Source: a virus | Length of the DNA: 45,523 nt | Virus record (IMG/VR): IMGVR_UViG_3300031857_000372 | Location: 1 to 45,523 of that record | Direction: 5' to 3' (one strand) | Shown here: one piece after another, positions 33,653-42,069 of the stretch | Numbering within the stretch: position 1 is the stretch's first letter | How the letters are laid out: every line of letters starts with the position of its first letter | Program-made: the position numbers and the translations under genes | Notes under the pieces: generated by a model | The model's database searches: none | What the model saw: only the letters and a program-made list of their open reading frames with translations | Told to the model about the DNA's origin: nothing

Positions 33653-34303
33653 TCAGAGAGCCGGGGTGCTGACGCCCAGCGTGGACTTGCCACGCACCTT
33701 GATACCGAGCTTCAGCAGATCGGCTTCGGCGGCGGCGTCCAGACCCGTCAACTCGAAGCGGTTCACTTCACAGTCGGCGTTGAACACCACGGCGCGGCTG
33801 TCGCCGGTCTTGGCAGGCAGGTAGTTGTAGAGGATCGCCACGGCGGGGCCAGCAGTGCCGTTTGCGGCGTAAGCCACATACTTGCCGGTGCCGGCAGCGA
33901 CGGTGATGGTGAACGAGTCACCGGCCACGGCAGCGGTGCCACCAGCGGTGATGGTGAAGCTCAGGCCACCTTGGTTGAAGACCGTGCCCACGGTGCCAAC
34001 GCCGAGCGTCACGCCGTTGGGAGCCTCGATCTCATACTTCGTGGCCGACTCGAAGATGGCGCGGTACACACCGGGCAGCGCGGGGCCGCTGACGGTGATA
34101 GCGCCGCAAGTGGGGTTGCCGGTGGAGCCAGCGACCATTGCGTAGGTGCCGGTGCCGGTGTCCGATTGGGCCAGCAGTTGACCCGAAACCAACTCGACGC
34201 CGGTTTGGGTGATGACGGCGTTGTCACGCGAACCGCTGTTGGGCGCTTCGCTCAAGACGAACGGCTTGAGGTGCTTGTGCGTGTCGTACAGGTGGGTTGC
34301 CAT
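33653..34303 (-). CDS. Head decoration protein (gpD-like)
   Basis: 216 residues from ATG 34303. The N-terminus (FVLSEAPNSGSRDNAVI) and the C-terminal region VAILYNYLPAKTGDSRAVV belong to the lambda gpD family. Between them are Gly/Thr-rich strands that look like an inserted beta domain, making it longer than lambda gpD (110). It trims or stabilises the expanded capsid. Confidence 0.85.
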   Translation of the reverse strand: MATHLYDTHKHLKPFVLSEAPNSGSRDNAVITQTGVELVSGQLLAQSDTGTGTYAMVAGSTGNPTCGAITVSGPALPGVYRAIFESATKYEIEAPNGVTLGVGTVGTVFNQGGLSFTITAGGTAAVAGDSFTITVAAGTGKYVAYAANGTAGPAVAILYNYLPAKTGDSRAVVFNADCEVNRFELTGLDAAAEADLLKLGIKVRGKSTLGVSTPAL

Positions 34304-34315
34304 GTCGGAGACTCC

Positions 34316-35371
34316 TTATTTGGCGTGCTTGTTGTGGGAAGCCCAAAGACCCTGCGAAGAGACCGGGGGCTTCTCCGATGAGCCGGTCGTCTGCGACTGA
34401 TGCGCCTGCGGCTTGATGCCGCTGGTGTGCGTGCGTTCGTCTTCGGCGGCCATCGCGGCGACGAGCGAGGCGCGGAAGTCGGAAACCGAGGTGCCAGCTT
34501 TGATCGCGGAGTCGGCCAGATCAGCTTTTCCGGCAACCACCGACAGAGCCTTGATCTCGCGGGCGTCGGCGATGCGGGCGCGCACGGTGTCGAGGTCGAG
34601 TCCTGCGAGTGCCCAGGCCGCCGCGTAGGCGTCCATGCCGCTCGCTTTCGCAAGAGCGACGATCTTCTCGGTGCCGGTCGCCACGGGAGCCTCGGGCTCA
34701 ACGGACGGCTGCGGATCGTCTTGTGCGGGATCGGCTTCCGGCTCCACCTTGGTCTCGGCGCGAGGCTTCAGCGTAGCGAGGTAAGCGGCCTTCACGTTCT
34801 CAGGCAGATCGGCGCGGTCCATGTCGAACTTCGCCTTGGCTTCCACCGCGTCGATCACTTCGGTCGCGAAGCCCAACTCCAGCGCCTCGTCGGCACTCAG
34901 CCACGTCTCGGCGTCGAGCATTGACTTCAGTTCGTCCTCGGCCATGCCGGTGCGCGCTGCGTAGGTAGCCAGCAGCGAGCCGCCAATCTTTTCGAGCACG
35001 TCGGCCTGAGCCCGCAACTCATCCGCGTCACCCATGGCGAAGGACCAGGGGTTGTGGATCATCATGAACGAGTTCTTCGGCATGACGATCTTGTCGCCAG
35101 CCATCGCGATCAGCGAGGCAGCGGAAGCGGCCATGCCCATCACCTTCACAACGATCTCTTTGCCGCTGGCCTTGAGCGCGTTGTAGATGGCGATGCCGGC
35201 GAAAACGTCGCCACCTGGAGAACTGATTTCGACGTTCAGCACCGGGGCTTTCACGCCCTTCAGTTGGGTGATGAACTCTTTGGCCTGAACGCCCCAAAAG
35301 CCAATCTCGTCGTAGATTTCGAGAGTGGCTTCCGTGTCGGTCGCGGCATTGAATGCAAAGCAGGGGCGCAT
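34316..35371 (-). CDS. ClpP-type prohead protease with scaffold-like C-terminus
   Basis: 351 residues from ATG 35371. Residues 15-190 are a ClpP/S49-like serine protease: Gly-rich SSPGGDVFAG, nucleophile S83 in GMAASAAS, His106 in MMIHNPW, and Asp near 157 (LDAETWLSADEALELGF). Residues about 200-351 are charged and Ala-rich with helical segments, resembling an internal scaffold, as in lambda gpC/Nu3. It should process the prohead. Confidence 0.88.
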   Translation of the reverse strand: MRPCFAFNAATDTEATLEIYDEIGFWGVQAKEFITQLKGVKAPVLNVEISSPGGDVFAGIAIYNALKASGKEIVVKVMGMAASAASLIAMAGDKIVMPKNSFMMIHNPWSFAMGDADELRAQADVLEKIGGSLLATYAARTGMAEDELKSMLDAETWLSADEALELGFATEVIDAVEAKAKFDMDRADLPENVKAAYLATLKPRAETKVEPEADPAQDDPQPSVEPEAPVATGTEKIVALAKASGMDAYAAAWALAGLDLDTVRARIADAREIKALSVVAGKADLADSAIKAGTSVSDFRASLVAAMAAEDERTHTSGIKPQAHQSQTTGSSEKPPVSSQGLWASHNKHAK

Positions 35372-35386
35372 GAGCGATCCTTAGAT

Positions 35387-35440
35387 TTTCAGGCTGCAAT
35401 GTATTTGCGCGGTGTGCCGCATACCTGCGGCACGATTTCG
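35387..35440 (-). promoter_or_regulatory. Conserved intergenic element, copy 2 (before protease)
   Basis: TTTCAGGCTGCAATGT (35387-35402), 18 bp, ATACCTGCGGCACGATTTCG (35421-35440). The second block is identical, and the first differs at two positions, from copy 1 near 31.1 kb. Within it TGCCGCA-TACC-TGCGGCA forms a 7-bp hairpin. Minus-strand translation of the region reads EIVPQVCGTPRKYIAA-stop after the upstream gene's own stop. Confidence 0.5.
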
Positions 35441-35454
35441 CGCACGCTTCTTTC

Positions 35455-35964
35455 TTACTTACCTTCTTCCTCAGGTAAGCGGCTCGAAAGCTGCGAGTCA
35501 GGCAACCGGCTCGGAAGCTGCGAGTCGCGGGGGCGACCGCCGAGCATCAAAGACATGCGATCCACCAGACTTTCGACCGCGCCTTCCATCGTCCGCTCGA
35601 TCAGTCGAGCGCCGACGTAGCTCGCGCCGATGACCACGGCAGCTTCGAGGAAGTCGGGGGTCTCGAAGTGCTGGCACACGAGGAAGAAGAACAAGCCGGT
35701 AAGCCACGAGCCGAACAAGTTCGACGCTACGAACAACCACATGCTCGGAATGCTTTTACCGTTGTCCTCTTGCAAGGCCGTCGCGATGCGATTCAGCAGC
35801 GCGGTCATGCCGGCAACGGTGGACAAGACCAACACCATCACCCAGGAGAGGACACCAACGACCTCGAAGCTGGCACCAAAGGTCGAGCCCGCCGCGTAGG
35901 TGACGGTCGGCCACAGGACACACAGAAAGAGGTGGATGCTGCGGAGCACATACTTCGCATTCAT
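35455..35964 (-). CDS. Membrane protein, holin-like candidate
   Basis: 169 residues from ATG 35964. An N-terminal signal-like segment (SIHLFLCVLWPTVTYAAGS) and two further hydrophobic helices (VVGVLSWVMVLVLSTVAGM; WLFVASNLFGSWLTGLFFFLV) suggest three membrane passes. The C-terminus is charged with a repeat (DSQLPSRLPDSQLSSRLPEEE). This fits holin or antiholin-like proteins. It is remote from the endolysin, so the call rests on topology only. Confidence 0.6.
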   Translation of the reverse strand: MNAKYVLRSIHLFLCVLWPTVTYAAGSTFGASFEVVGVLSWVMVLVLSTVAGMTALLNRIATALQEDNGKSIPSMWLFVASNLFGSWLTGLFFFLVCQHFETPDFLEAAVVIGASYVGARLIERTMEGAVESLVDRMSLMLGGRPRDSQLPSRLPDSQLSSRLPEEEGK

Positions 35965-36368
35965 TTCTTCCCTACCTTCATTCGATCTCGTACATCAAGG
36001 ACGGCGATCAGCATTGCCGCCCAAGCGACGAGGCCGAAGTGAATAAGGCCGCTGTAGGGTCCGTGCGCCCGCACGATGACGAAGATCATGCTCAAGCACC
36101 CGAGGCTCATGAGCATGTAGATCGTGTGTCGGTATCGAATCGCACACTGGAGGACGTACCTTTTCGGCAGCAGATCGTTGATGAGCACGTCAAGCAAGGC
36201 GAGCACAGTCACGAAGACCAAGCTGCCGGTCGCTATCTGACCGAGAAGCCCTGCTCGATCAATAGTCCGGTGCATCAACGACTCGGGTTCGGCGAACATG
36301 ACGAACGTGCTCCCGAGCAGCGTCGTGCCGACAAATAGTCGAGCCAACCATTTGCGCGACGGGTTCAT
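35961..36368 (-). CDS. Membrane protein with about four helices
   Basis: 135 residues from ATG 36368 (GTG 36377 possible). Hydrophobic segments near 8-25, 40-65, 80-100 and 105-125 (HTIYMLMSLGCLSMIFVIV, GLIHFGLVAWAAMLIAVLD). Translationally coupled to the preceding holin-like gene by ATGA. Together they may be a holin/antiholin pair; inference only. Confidence 0.6.
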   Translation of the reverse strand: MNPSRKWLARLFVGTTLLGSTFVMFAEPESLMHRTIDRAGLLGQIATGSLVFVTVLALLDVLINDLLPKRYVLQCAIRYRHTIYMLMSLGCLSMIFVIVRAHGPYSGLIHFGLVAWAAMLIAVLDVRDRMKVGKK

Positions 36369-36464
36369 TTCCGACACCCCTTACTAAACGACACGCGACA
36401 ACCCCCTAGTTTGAAATTTGCCGGATTGTCGAGAATTTGTTAGCCGCTCGCCTGCGCTACGATT

Positions 36465-36656
36465 TCAGAGACCCAGCGCCAAAATGAGGGCCACGTCGTC
36501 GTCTTTGTGCTTCTTGCGTTTGCGGCGCGGCGGTTGGCGAAGCCAATTCGGACGCTCCGTGTCCTGTTCTTCGCGCTCGAACAATCCTTGCAGTGCAACG
36601 AGCTTGCGACCGAAGCCGATGCCCTGAACTGCAATGGCGCGGCGGTCGAGCGTCAT
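36465..36656 (-). CDS. Small basic fibre-operon protein
   Basis: 63 residues from ATG 36656, overlapping the upstream stop by 4 bp. TLDRRAIAVQGIGFGRKLVALQGL followed by a basic RQPPRRKRKKHKDDD and a hydrophobic tail matches small proteins next to fibre-like genes in related phages. Competing overlapping frames (for example 36440-36634) lack a coupled start. Confidence 0.65.
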   Translation of the reverse strand: MTLDRRAIAVQGIGFGRKLVALQGLFEREEQDTERPNWLRQPPRRKRKKHKDDDVALILALGL

Positions 36657-37522
36657 GGCTGGCGTTGGACCGTGACGACCCCGCCCTCGTCAGTGATCGA
36701 CTGAACGACACCACCGGCCGCCCGCTGCGTGGCGCTAACCGTCAGCGGCGAGCTTGCGATTAGACCGTGGATGCGCGACAGGTCGAGCAGGTAGCGATGG
36801 ATGTCGGCGAGCGTCTGTTCGGCACTCAGTCCGTTCGGCAGGACGTAGCCCCAAATTTCCGCCACCGACGCGCCACCGCCGCCCGCGCTGACGAAGCCGA
36901 GGATCGCGGACAGGTCAGGCTGATCCGTAGCGCCGAGAGCGCCCGTGACGATGATCTGACCCGCCATGCTGGCGGTGTCATCTACCCCGCCCTCAACTGC
37001 TGAAAGCAGGCCGGCGACCAGCACGCTGCCCGGGATGACGGCGCTGTCGCCCTGCTCCGTCGCCGCGCAAGTACCCTGCACTCGTACACCGCCAGCGAGC
37101 GCGGCGGTGTCTGCCCCGGCCTCGACGCCCGCGAGAGTGCCCTGGATGGACGAAGCGCCGCCTAAGACGCTTGCCGCGTCTGCACCGACCTCGACTGCCG
37201 CCAGCACCCCGTTGGTGGACACGAAGCCCGCCAGCGCGGCGGCGTCTGCCCCGACCTCGACGCCCGCGAGAGTGCCCTGTACCAGCACCGTGCCGGCGAG
37301 CGCGGCGGTGTCAGCGCCAACCTCGACGCCCGCGAGCGTGCCCTGGATGGCCGAAGCGCCGCCTAAGACGCTTGCCGTGTCTGCACCGACCTCGACGCCA
37401 GCGAGCGCCCCTTGGACGAGCACACCCCCGCTGATCGCGGCGGTGTCCGAGCCAGTCTCGGTCGCCGCCAGGAAGGCGTTACCTGAGCCGGAGGGGTCGA
37501 GGTTGAGGGTCCAGAGAATCAC
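36653..37522 (-). CDS. Tandem-repeat virion protein (fibre-like)
   Basis: 289 residues from GTG 37522. Residues about 25-235 consist of roughly nine repeats of about 23 residues built on GTLAGVEVGADTAALAG with VLVQ or ASAIQ between units. A higher-order 201-bp (67-residue) repeat is nearly identical in DNA, as at 37141 and 37342. The C-terminal 55 residues (LADIHRYLLDLSRIHGLIASS) are a conserved helix-containing domain. Likely a beta-helical or fibre spacer; length could vary by recombination. Confidence 0.7.
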   Translation of the reverse strand: MILWTLNLDPSGSGNAFLAATETGSDTAAISGGVLVQGALAGVEVGADTASVLGGASAIQGTLAGVEVGADTAALAGTVLVQGTLAGVEVGADAAALAGFVSTNGVLAAVEVGADAASVLGGASSIQGTLAGVEAGADTAALAGGVRVQGTCAATEQGDSAVIPGSVLVAGLLSAVEGGVDDTASMAGQIIVTGALGATDQPDLSAILGFVSAGGGGASVAEIWGYVLPNGLSAEQTLADIHRYLLDLSRIHGLIASSPLTVSATQRAAGGVVQSITDEGGVVTVQRQP

Positions 37523-37525
37523 GGC

Positions 37526-39085
37526 TTAGGCGATGATGAAGCAGCCAGAAACGTCGTTCAGCGCGAGTCCGGTGCTGTCGTTGTTCGTCAGCCCCTTGCC
37601 TGCGGTCACGGTGAACGTCGCGGCAGTGGCGATGCCGATGCCGCCCTCGAATTTCACTTCCGAGCGCCCGCCTGCGGGAATGTCGATCTCGAAGGCCGCC
37701 GCAGTAGTGCCCAGGATGGGCGATGCGCTCATGTAGACCTTCACCGACCGTAGCGCGGTTGCCGAGTTCTGAAGCTGCCATCCGATGATCCGGCCCGCCG
37801 ATGCCTTGATGGTCGTCACGGTCGGATTGGTAGGCGACATCACGGCCACCGGCGTACCGGCTCCCGTCGCGCTGGCCCGGTACTGCACACCAACGTCACC
37901 GATGGCGTTCGTGCCAGCGGCAAGCGCACCCGTGCCGATGTTGGCCGTCACAGTGCCCGTCACGGCGGTCGTGCCGCCCAGGAGTTGCACCGGGACCGGG
38001 TGCGAGCCAGCCGGATCGGCCGAGGCAAGCCGCACTTTTTGGCGCGGTTGATCCTCAACCTGCATGAAGCCGACCGTCAGCGTCGTCGTGCTGGCCGGGA
38101 CCGTGCTGCCGTTTTGAACGACGAGCAAGAAGTAAAGCTCGACATCCTCGTCAGGGATGTTCTCGATGCGGCTTGCGCGGTTTGCCCATTGGTAGCCGGT
38201 GTTTGAGGCCACCAAGGAGTCCGAGAAACCTGCGGCGAGCACGTCAAACGCGATCTGCCCGACGTGCCCAGGGCTCGCCGTGGTGTTGATCGTGGCCGTC
38301 GTGTTACCGCTGGCCCAGCCGCGCCGCTGACAGTCGAAGAAGCTGTTCGTCGCAGTCGCGCCGCTGTATTCGTTGGCGAGCCAGTTGTGACCGTAGAGCG
38401 TCAGCGTACCCGTGCCGGTCGCAGGCCAAGCGGCCACCGTGAAAGTGACGGTGAGACCGGAGACAGAGGCAATCGCATAGCGGCCCGGGACGCCGGCCGC
38501 GCCCGTGATCCGCGAAAGGCGAATCGACTGACCGACGTTAGCCGCTGTGAACGGGTTCGTCGTCGGGAAGGTGACGGTGACGCTCGTGGCGCTGTTGATC
38601 GTGTAGCTCAAGCCCTCGCCGACCAGATCGGCCAACTCGAAGCGGAAAATCTGGTTGACGATCCGCTGCGACAGGATCGCTTTGTAGCGAGCCAGCAGTG
38701 CGCCCTTGAACTTCAGCTTCGAGCGGATGACCGTTTCGGAGTTGGCGGTCGTGCCGGTCGTGATGACGAGGTTGCCGCCCGACTGGTTGACTGCCATCCC
38801 CGCGCCGGTCTGCAACAGGTCAAGTTCCGCAGCCGCAAGCCCTTGCAGCCCCGAACCGACCTCTGCAAAGCCAACGCGCCAAAACGGCGCTGACGCAGAC
38901 GCCACCGGCATCGGGCTTGTGCTGCTGACCATGACGGCATCGCCCTGCGCGCCGTATGCCATCTTCATGACTTGGGCGCGGGCGTCAGTCGGTGCGGCGG
39001 CGCTGTCCACCGTGACCAGCGTATCGGTCAGGAGCTTGTCGCCGGCTGTCGTCGCGGCGTTCAGGGTCGTTGTCGTTGCGGCCAT
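37526..39085 (-). CDS. Virion protein, fibre or head-associated
   Basis: 519 residues from ATG 39085, with GAGGT 7 bp upstream; a TTG at 39124 is also in frame. Middle part GPAVTFP-type strands (SYTINSATSVTVTFPTTNPF) and NWLANEYSGATATNSFFDC are beta-rich; a region near 340 (ENIPDEDVELYFLLVVQNGS) and the C-terminal NDVSGCFIIA are typical of phage structural beta sandwiches. Located in an inserted block between portal and protease. No certain family. Confidence 0.65.
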   Translation of the reverse strand: MAATTTTLNAATTAGDKLLTDTLVTVDSAAAPTDARAQVMKMAYGAQGDAVMVSSTSPMPVASASAPFWRVGFAEVGSGLQGLAAAELDLLQTGAGMAVNQSGGNLVITTGTTANSETVIRSKLKFKGALLARYKAILSQRIVNQIFRFELADLVGEGLSYTINSATSVTVTFPTTNPFTAANVGQSIRLSRITGAAGVPGRYAIASVSGLTVTFTVAAWPATGTGTLTLYGHNWLANEYSGATATNSFFDCQRRGWASGNTTATINTTASPGHVGQIAFDVLAAGFSDSLVASNTGYQWANRASRIENIPDEDVELYFLLVVQNGSTVPASTTTLTVGFMQVEDQPRQKVRLASADPAGSHPVPVQLLGGTTAVTGTVTANIGTGALAAGTNAIGDVGVQYRASATGAGTPVAVMSPTNPTVTTIKASAGRIIGWQLQNSATALRSVKVYMSASPILGTTAAAFEIDIPAGGRSEVKFEGGIGIATAATFTVTAGKGLTNNDSTGLALNDVSGCFIIA

Positions 39086-39118
39086 GCGTGGACCTCGTTT
39101 CGTGAATGTGAAGCAGCG

Positions 39119-39143
39119 ACCCAACCACCGCAGGCGGCTGGGT
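39119..39143 (-). promoter_or_regulatory. Intergenic stem-loop
   Basis: On the minus strand ACCCAGCCGCC and GGTGGTTGGGT form an 11-bp helix (two G-U pairs) with loop TGC, lying between two structural genes. The G-U pairs suit the transcribed strand. No U-run follows, so it may protect the 3' end of the upstream mRNA or attenuate rather than terminate. Confidence 0.55.
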
Positions 39144-39159
39144 CAGCTAAGTCCACAAG

Positions 39160-39534
39160 TTAGGCGTGCGTGAAGGTGGCGCTGTTGATCGTGACGTTTT
39201 GGCCCAGCGTGATGCTCAGGCTGTCCAGTTGCACGTCGCCACCGCCGCCAGTGGCGGTCACGGTCAGCCCGGTGATGACATCGGCGTTGGCCGAGGTGCA
39301 AATGCGAGCGGCGGCGGCGGTGCCGGTGGCATCGGCGGCCGAGTCGCTGCGGGGGAAACCGCTCAGGGTCAGCACGTTGCCCGAGACGGTGCCCGAGGTT
39401 GCACCCAGGGTGATCGTCGCCAGCACGGTCGTCATGCCGGTCGTTCCGATTTCGAGTTTGCCGTTCGCACCGATGGCGTCGGCAACGGCTTGCATACGGG
39501 CCGTCTTGACGGCGGCGGAATAAACGACAGCCAT
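39160..39534 (-). CDS. Small structural protein
   Basis: 124 residues from ATG 39534. MAVVYSAAVKTARMQAVADAI starts it, followed by Thr/Gly-rich beta strands (SGTVSGNVLTLSGFP) and a closing NVTINSATFTHA. Similar small proteins lie next to portal genes in siphophages of proteobacteria; family unnamed. Confidence 0.65.
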   Translation of the reverse strand: MAVVYSAAVKTARMQAVADAIGANGKLEIGTTGMTTVLATITLGATSGTVSGNVLTLSGFPRSDSAADATGTAAAARICTSANADVITGLTVTATGGGGDVQLDSLSITLGQNVTINSATFTHA

Positions 39535-39552
39535 GGGGCTCTCCTTCTTAGG

Positions 39553-41523
39553 TTAGTCGATGTCTTTTTCGATGGTCGTGCTGCGCACGATGTCGCCGTC
39601 CGCGTTGCGCGAGATGTTGGTCTCGCTCATGCGCTTGGGCAGGCTCACGTTGACGTTGACAGGAGGTTGATCGACCTCGTTGTTGACGGTCACGTTAGGT
39701 GCGGCCACGCTCACGTTCATGGGCGTCGGCTCGACGGTGTTGGTCACGTTGACGACGGGCGCGGGCACGTCCACGTTCGGCGCTGCGACGTTGACGACCG
39801 GCGCAGGTACGTCCACGGCGTTGTTGACCGTGGTGGCGGGCATGTGGTTCGTGACGTTGATCGTGGGTGCGGCGGCCTGCGGCGCGGGCGCGGGGGCGCT
39901 CAAACGGCCCTCCAGGCGCGCGAAAGCGGTCAGGAGGGAGTTGGTTACCTGCTGCTGCGGATCGTCGGCCAGCGGGTCTTCTGGCGGCTCCACGGGGTTG
40001 CCGTTGGCATCCAGCGCACCGCTGGGGTCCGTGAACAGACCCATCTCCATCTCGCGCTCGCGGTCGGCTGCGCGCTCGGCATCGACCACCTCGGCGTCGT
40101 CACCGCGCTCGCTGATGACGCTGGTGCGACTGCGGAAGCCGTTATCGACCTCCATCTGCTTGCCCTGCACGTCCTGCACCGGATGGATGTAGGCCCAGCC
40201 GTGAGGTGCCCACTCGACGCGGCGCACGCTGTCGAACTCGTCGGCAGTGATGGAACCGGCCAGCAGCGCGGCCTCGGCGAACCAGCGGATGCACGGGTCG
40301 CACATCATCGGGATAACGACTTGCCACTGGCGCTGCTCGGCCAAGCGACGGAACTCGTTGATGATGACGCGCAGGGTGCGGTCGCTGATGTCCTTGATGT
40401 CGCCCGAGAAGATTTCGTAGGGTAGACCCGCAGCGGCGCTCGTACCGAGGTGCTGCGTCCGCATGTAGTCGCTGTACGTCGTACCGGCCTCGGGCGGGTT
40501 CGACCACTGCACCTCTTGCCCGTCTTCGAGTTCCTGAACCAAGCCCGGTTGCAGGCCCACGAGCGGTCGGCCCTCATCGTCCACACCCTCGTCCTGGCCG
40601 GTGAGTCCGTTCACGTCCTCGTCGCCGGTCATGGGCGGCAGCTTGCGGCTGATGAAGGCCACGAGCATGTTCGCCAACTGCTGACGGGTCAGCGTGGCGT
40701 CGTCGTAATTCTCGATGTTGCGCAGGCGCGTGAGCACTGGAGCCAGCATCGAGACGCCGCGCAGTTGCCCAGGTCGCACCGGCTCGAAGATGTGGCACAT
40801 TTCGGAAGCCGCCACACGGACCAGGGTGTCCGCGCTCGGCGTGGCCGTCATGAAGCCCTTGTCCTCGCCCGGGTGCTCCTTGTAGACCCAATAGGCCACG
40901 CGGCGACCGCGCTTGTTGAACTCGATGCCGAGCTTGATGACGTTGCCGGCCGGCAAACCCTCGTAGGTGTCGGCGTTGAACAGCGGCACCATGTCAGCTT
41001 CGAGCACTTGGAACTGCACGGGCACAGGCAGGCCCTCGTCCAGGAAGCGAGCGCGGCGGCGCACGAAGCACTCGCCTGCATCCATCCACGAGCGCACGAC
41101 CAGCGTTTGCAGGCCGTAGAAGTTCAGCACGCAGTCCGCGTCAGCCGAGGCGACGAAATCCGTCCACAGATCGACAATCGCGGCCTTGCGGCTCTTGCTC
41201 GCGATCCGCTTGAAGCGCGGCGTGATGCCGATGCCGATGAGGTTGGTCGCCCACTTCTGGTTGGCGCTCGCGCCGGTCCAGTCGTTGCGCGACGAGTCGC
41301 GGGCGCGGTTGCGGATCGTTTGCAGCCCGCTTAGGGCCGCATTTGGCCCGCTGCTGGGTGGATTCCACCCCGCGATGCGCGGCCCGTTGCCTGCGGCGTT
41401 ATAGCGCGCACGGATTTGCGGGTTGCGCACGGCTTGCGGCCCCGCCTCGCGACCGAGTTCGGTGGCGATGGCGCGAGCGATCCGCGTTTCGAGCTTCGGG
41501 GGACGACCGACCGGGTTGCTCAT
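39553..41523 (-). CDS. Portal protein (lambda gpB type)
   Basis: 656 residues from ATG 41523, overlapping the gpW-like stop. Signature segments include NDWTGASANQKWATNLIGIG, ARFLDEGLPVPVQFQVLEADM and SAAAGLPYEIFSGDIKDI, all typical of lambda-family portals. The last 110 residues form repeated short strands such as VDVPAPVVNVAAPNVDVPAP, a common portal tail. It forms the dodecameric DNA channel and binds terminase. Confidence 0.92.
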   Translation of the reverse strand: MSNPVGRPPKLETRIARAIATELGREAGPQAVRNPQIRARYNAAGNGPRIAGWNPPSSGPNAALSGLQTIRNRARDSSRNDWTGASANQKWATNLIGIGITPRFKRIASKSRKAAIVDLWTDFVASADADCVLNFYGLQTLVVRSWMDAGECFVRRRARFLDEGLPVPVQFQVLEADMVPLFNADTYEGLPAGNVIKLGIEFNKRGRRVAYWVYKEHPGEDKGFMTATPSADTLVRVAASEMCHIFEPVRPGQLRGVSMLAPVLTRLRNIENYDDATLTRQQLANMLVAFISRKLPPMTGDEDVNGLTGQDEGVDDEGRPLVGLQPGLVQELEDGQEVQWSNPPEAGTTYSDYMRTQHLGTSAAAGLPYEIFSGDIKDISDRTLRVIINEFRRLAEQRQWQVVIPMMCDPCIRWFAEAALLAGSITADEFDSVRRVEWAPHGWAYIHPVQDVQGKQMEVDNGFRSRTSVISERGDDAEVVDAERAADREREMEMGLFTDPSGALDANGNPVEPPEDPLADDPQQQVTNSLLTAFARLEGRLSAPAPAPQAAAPTINVTNHMPATTVNNAVDVPAPVVNVAAPNVDVPAPVVNVTNTVEPTPMNVSVAAPNVTVNNEVDQPPVNVNVSLPKRMSETNISRNADGDIVRSTTIEKDID

Positions 41524-41744
41524 TCGTAGCCCCGGCTCGATTGAACGAGCACCATTTGCTTGTGACGGCGCGTGCCAGCCGCTTGCGCGTTTTGCGCGTT
41601 GAGCGTGGTCTGCATGTCGTTGCGCGCCTTGATGAGCGATTCGGTCGTGTTGTAGATGACCGTTTGCCCACCAATCGTCACCGAGCGAACGCCGGCCTTG
41701 ATCGCGTTGTTGAGCGCGTCGATGTCTGCTTGGGTGACTGCCAT
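41520..41744 (-). CDS. gpW-like head-tail joining protein
   Basis: 74 residues from ATG 41744. AVTQADIDALNNAIKAGVRSV then IGGQTVIYNTTESLIKARNDM matches the alpha-beta-beta-alpha gpW fold placed next to the portal gene in lambda-like phages. It is the first protein gene after the non-coding block, 84 bp downstream of the terminator U-tract. Confidence 0.85.
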   Translation of the reverse strand: MAVTQADIDALNNAIKAGVRSVTIGGQTVIYNTTESLIKARNDMQTTLNAQNAQAAGTRRHKQMVLVQSSRGYE

Positions 41745-41827
41745 AGTCCCGGCAGTGTCCGCGAGCCAGTGGCTTAGTCGCCTGCGGCTTAATTTCGCCC
41801 GAAATTCAGCGGAAATTCGTCGGGGGC

Positions 41828-41855
41828 AAAAAAGAACCCGGCACAGGGCCGGGTT
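41828..41855 (-). terminator. Intrinsic terminator of the non-coding unit
   Basis: Minus strand: AACCCGGC (41855-41848) pairs perfectly with GCCGGGTT (41842-41835) around a 5-nt loop, followed by C and UUUUUU (41833-41828). It separates the tRNA/RNA block from the gpW-like gene. Confidence 0.88.
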
Positions 41856-41903
41856 GAGGTTCTACAACGTCGGAGATGAGGGTGCGGCCCCGTTACTTGC
41901 TGC

Positions 41904-41978
41904 ACCCTCAAGTCTGCCGCCACCCGCTTAGGGCCTGCCTTCTTGGACAGGAACAGGAAGCAGCAGACTTGAAGGTTG
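41904..41978 (-). repeat. 75-bp hairpin repeat, copy 1
   Basis: Identical over 75 bp to 42066-42140, 162 bp away. On the minus strand CCTTCAAGTCTGC pairs with GCAGACTTGAGGG (13 bp, one U-G), with inner GCTT/AAGC and CCTG/CAGG helices. The U-G pair is a C-A mismatch on the plus strand, so the minus strand is the likely RNA. Confidence 0.85.
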
Positions 41979-42069
41979 AGGGTTTTGGTGGGGATCGAAC
42001 CCACACGCGAGCCGTTACCGGCATCGCCCCCATATCATTGGGGTGGCTGTACCTATTCGCCTACAACCC
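41979..42069 (-). tRNA. Class II tRNA-like element, anticodon probably GAU
   Basis: 91 nt between the two 75-bp repeats. T-arm GTGGG-TTCGATC-CCCAC is canonical. D-arm GGC-GAATAGGTACA-GCC resembles leucine tRNAs. A long variable arm (CGA-T-GCCG-GTAA-CGGC-TCG) marks class II (Leu/Ser/Tyr). The anticodon arm CCCCA-ATGATAT-GGGGG has U33 and GAU, an isoleucine anticodon, but its last stem pair is A-G; 6- or 8-nt loops are alternatives. Acceptor GGGTTGT/AAAACCC has one mismatch and an extra C. No CCA encoded. May be non-functional as a tRNA. Confidence 0.5.

Noticed and set aside
39166-40425. Rightward 419-codon frame opposite portal and neighbour
   Set aside because: Spans two genes on the other strand and has His/Val/Asp-rich shadow composition.
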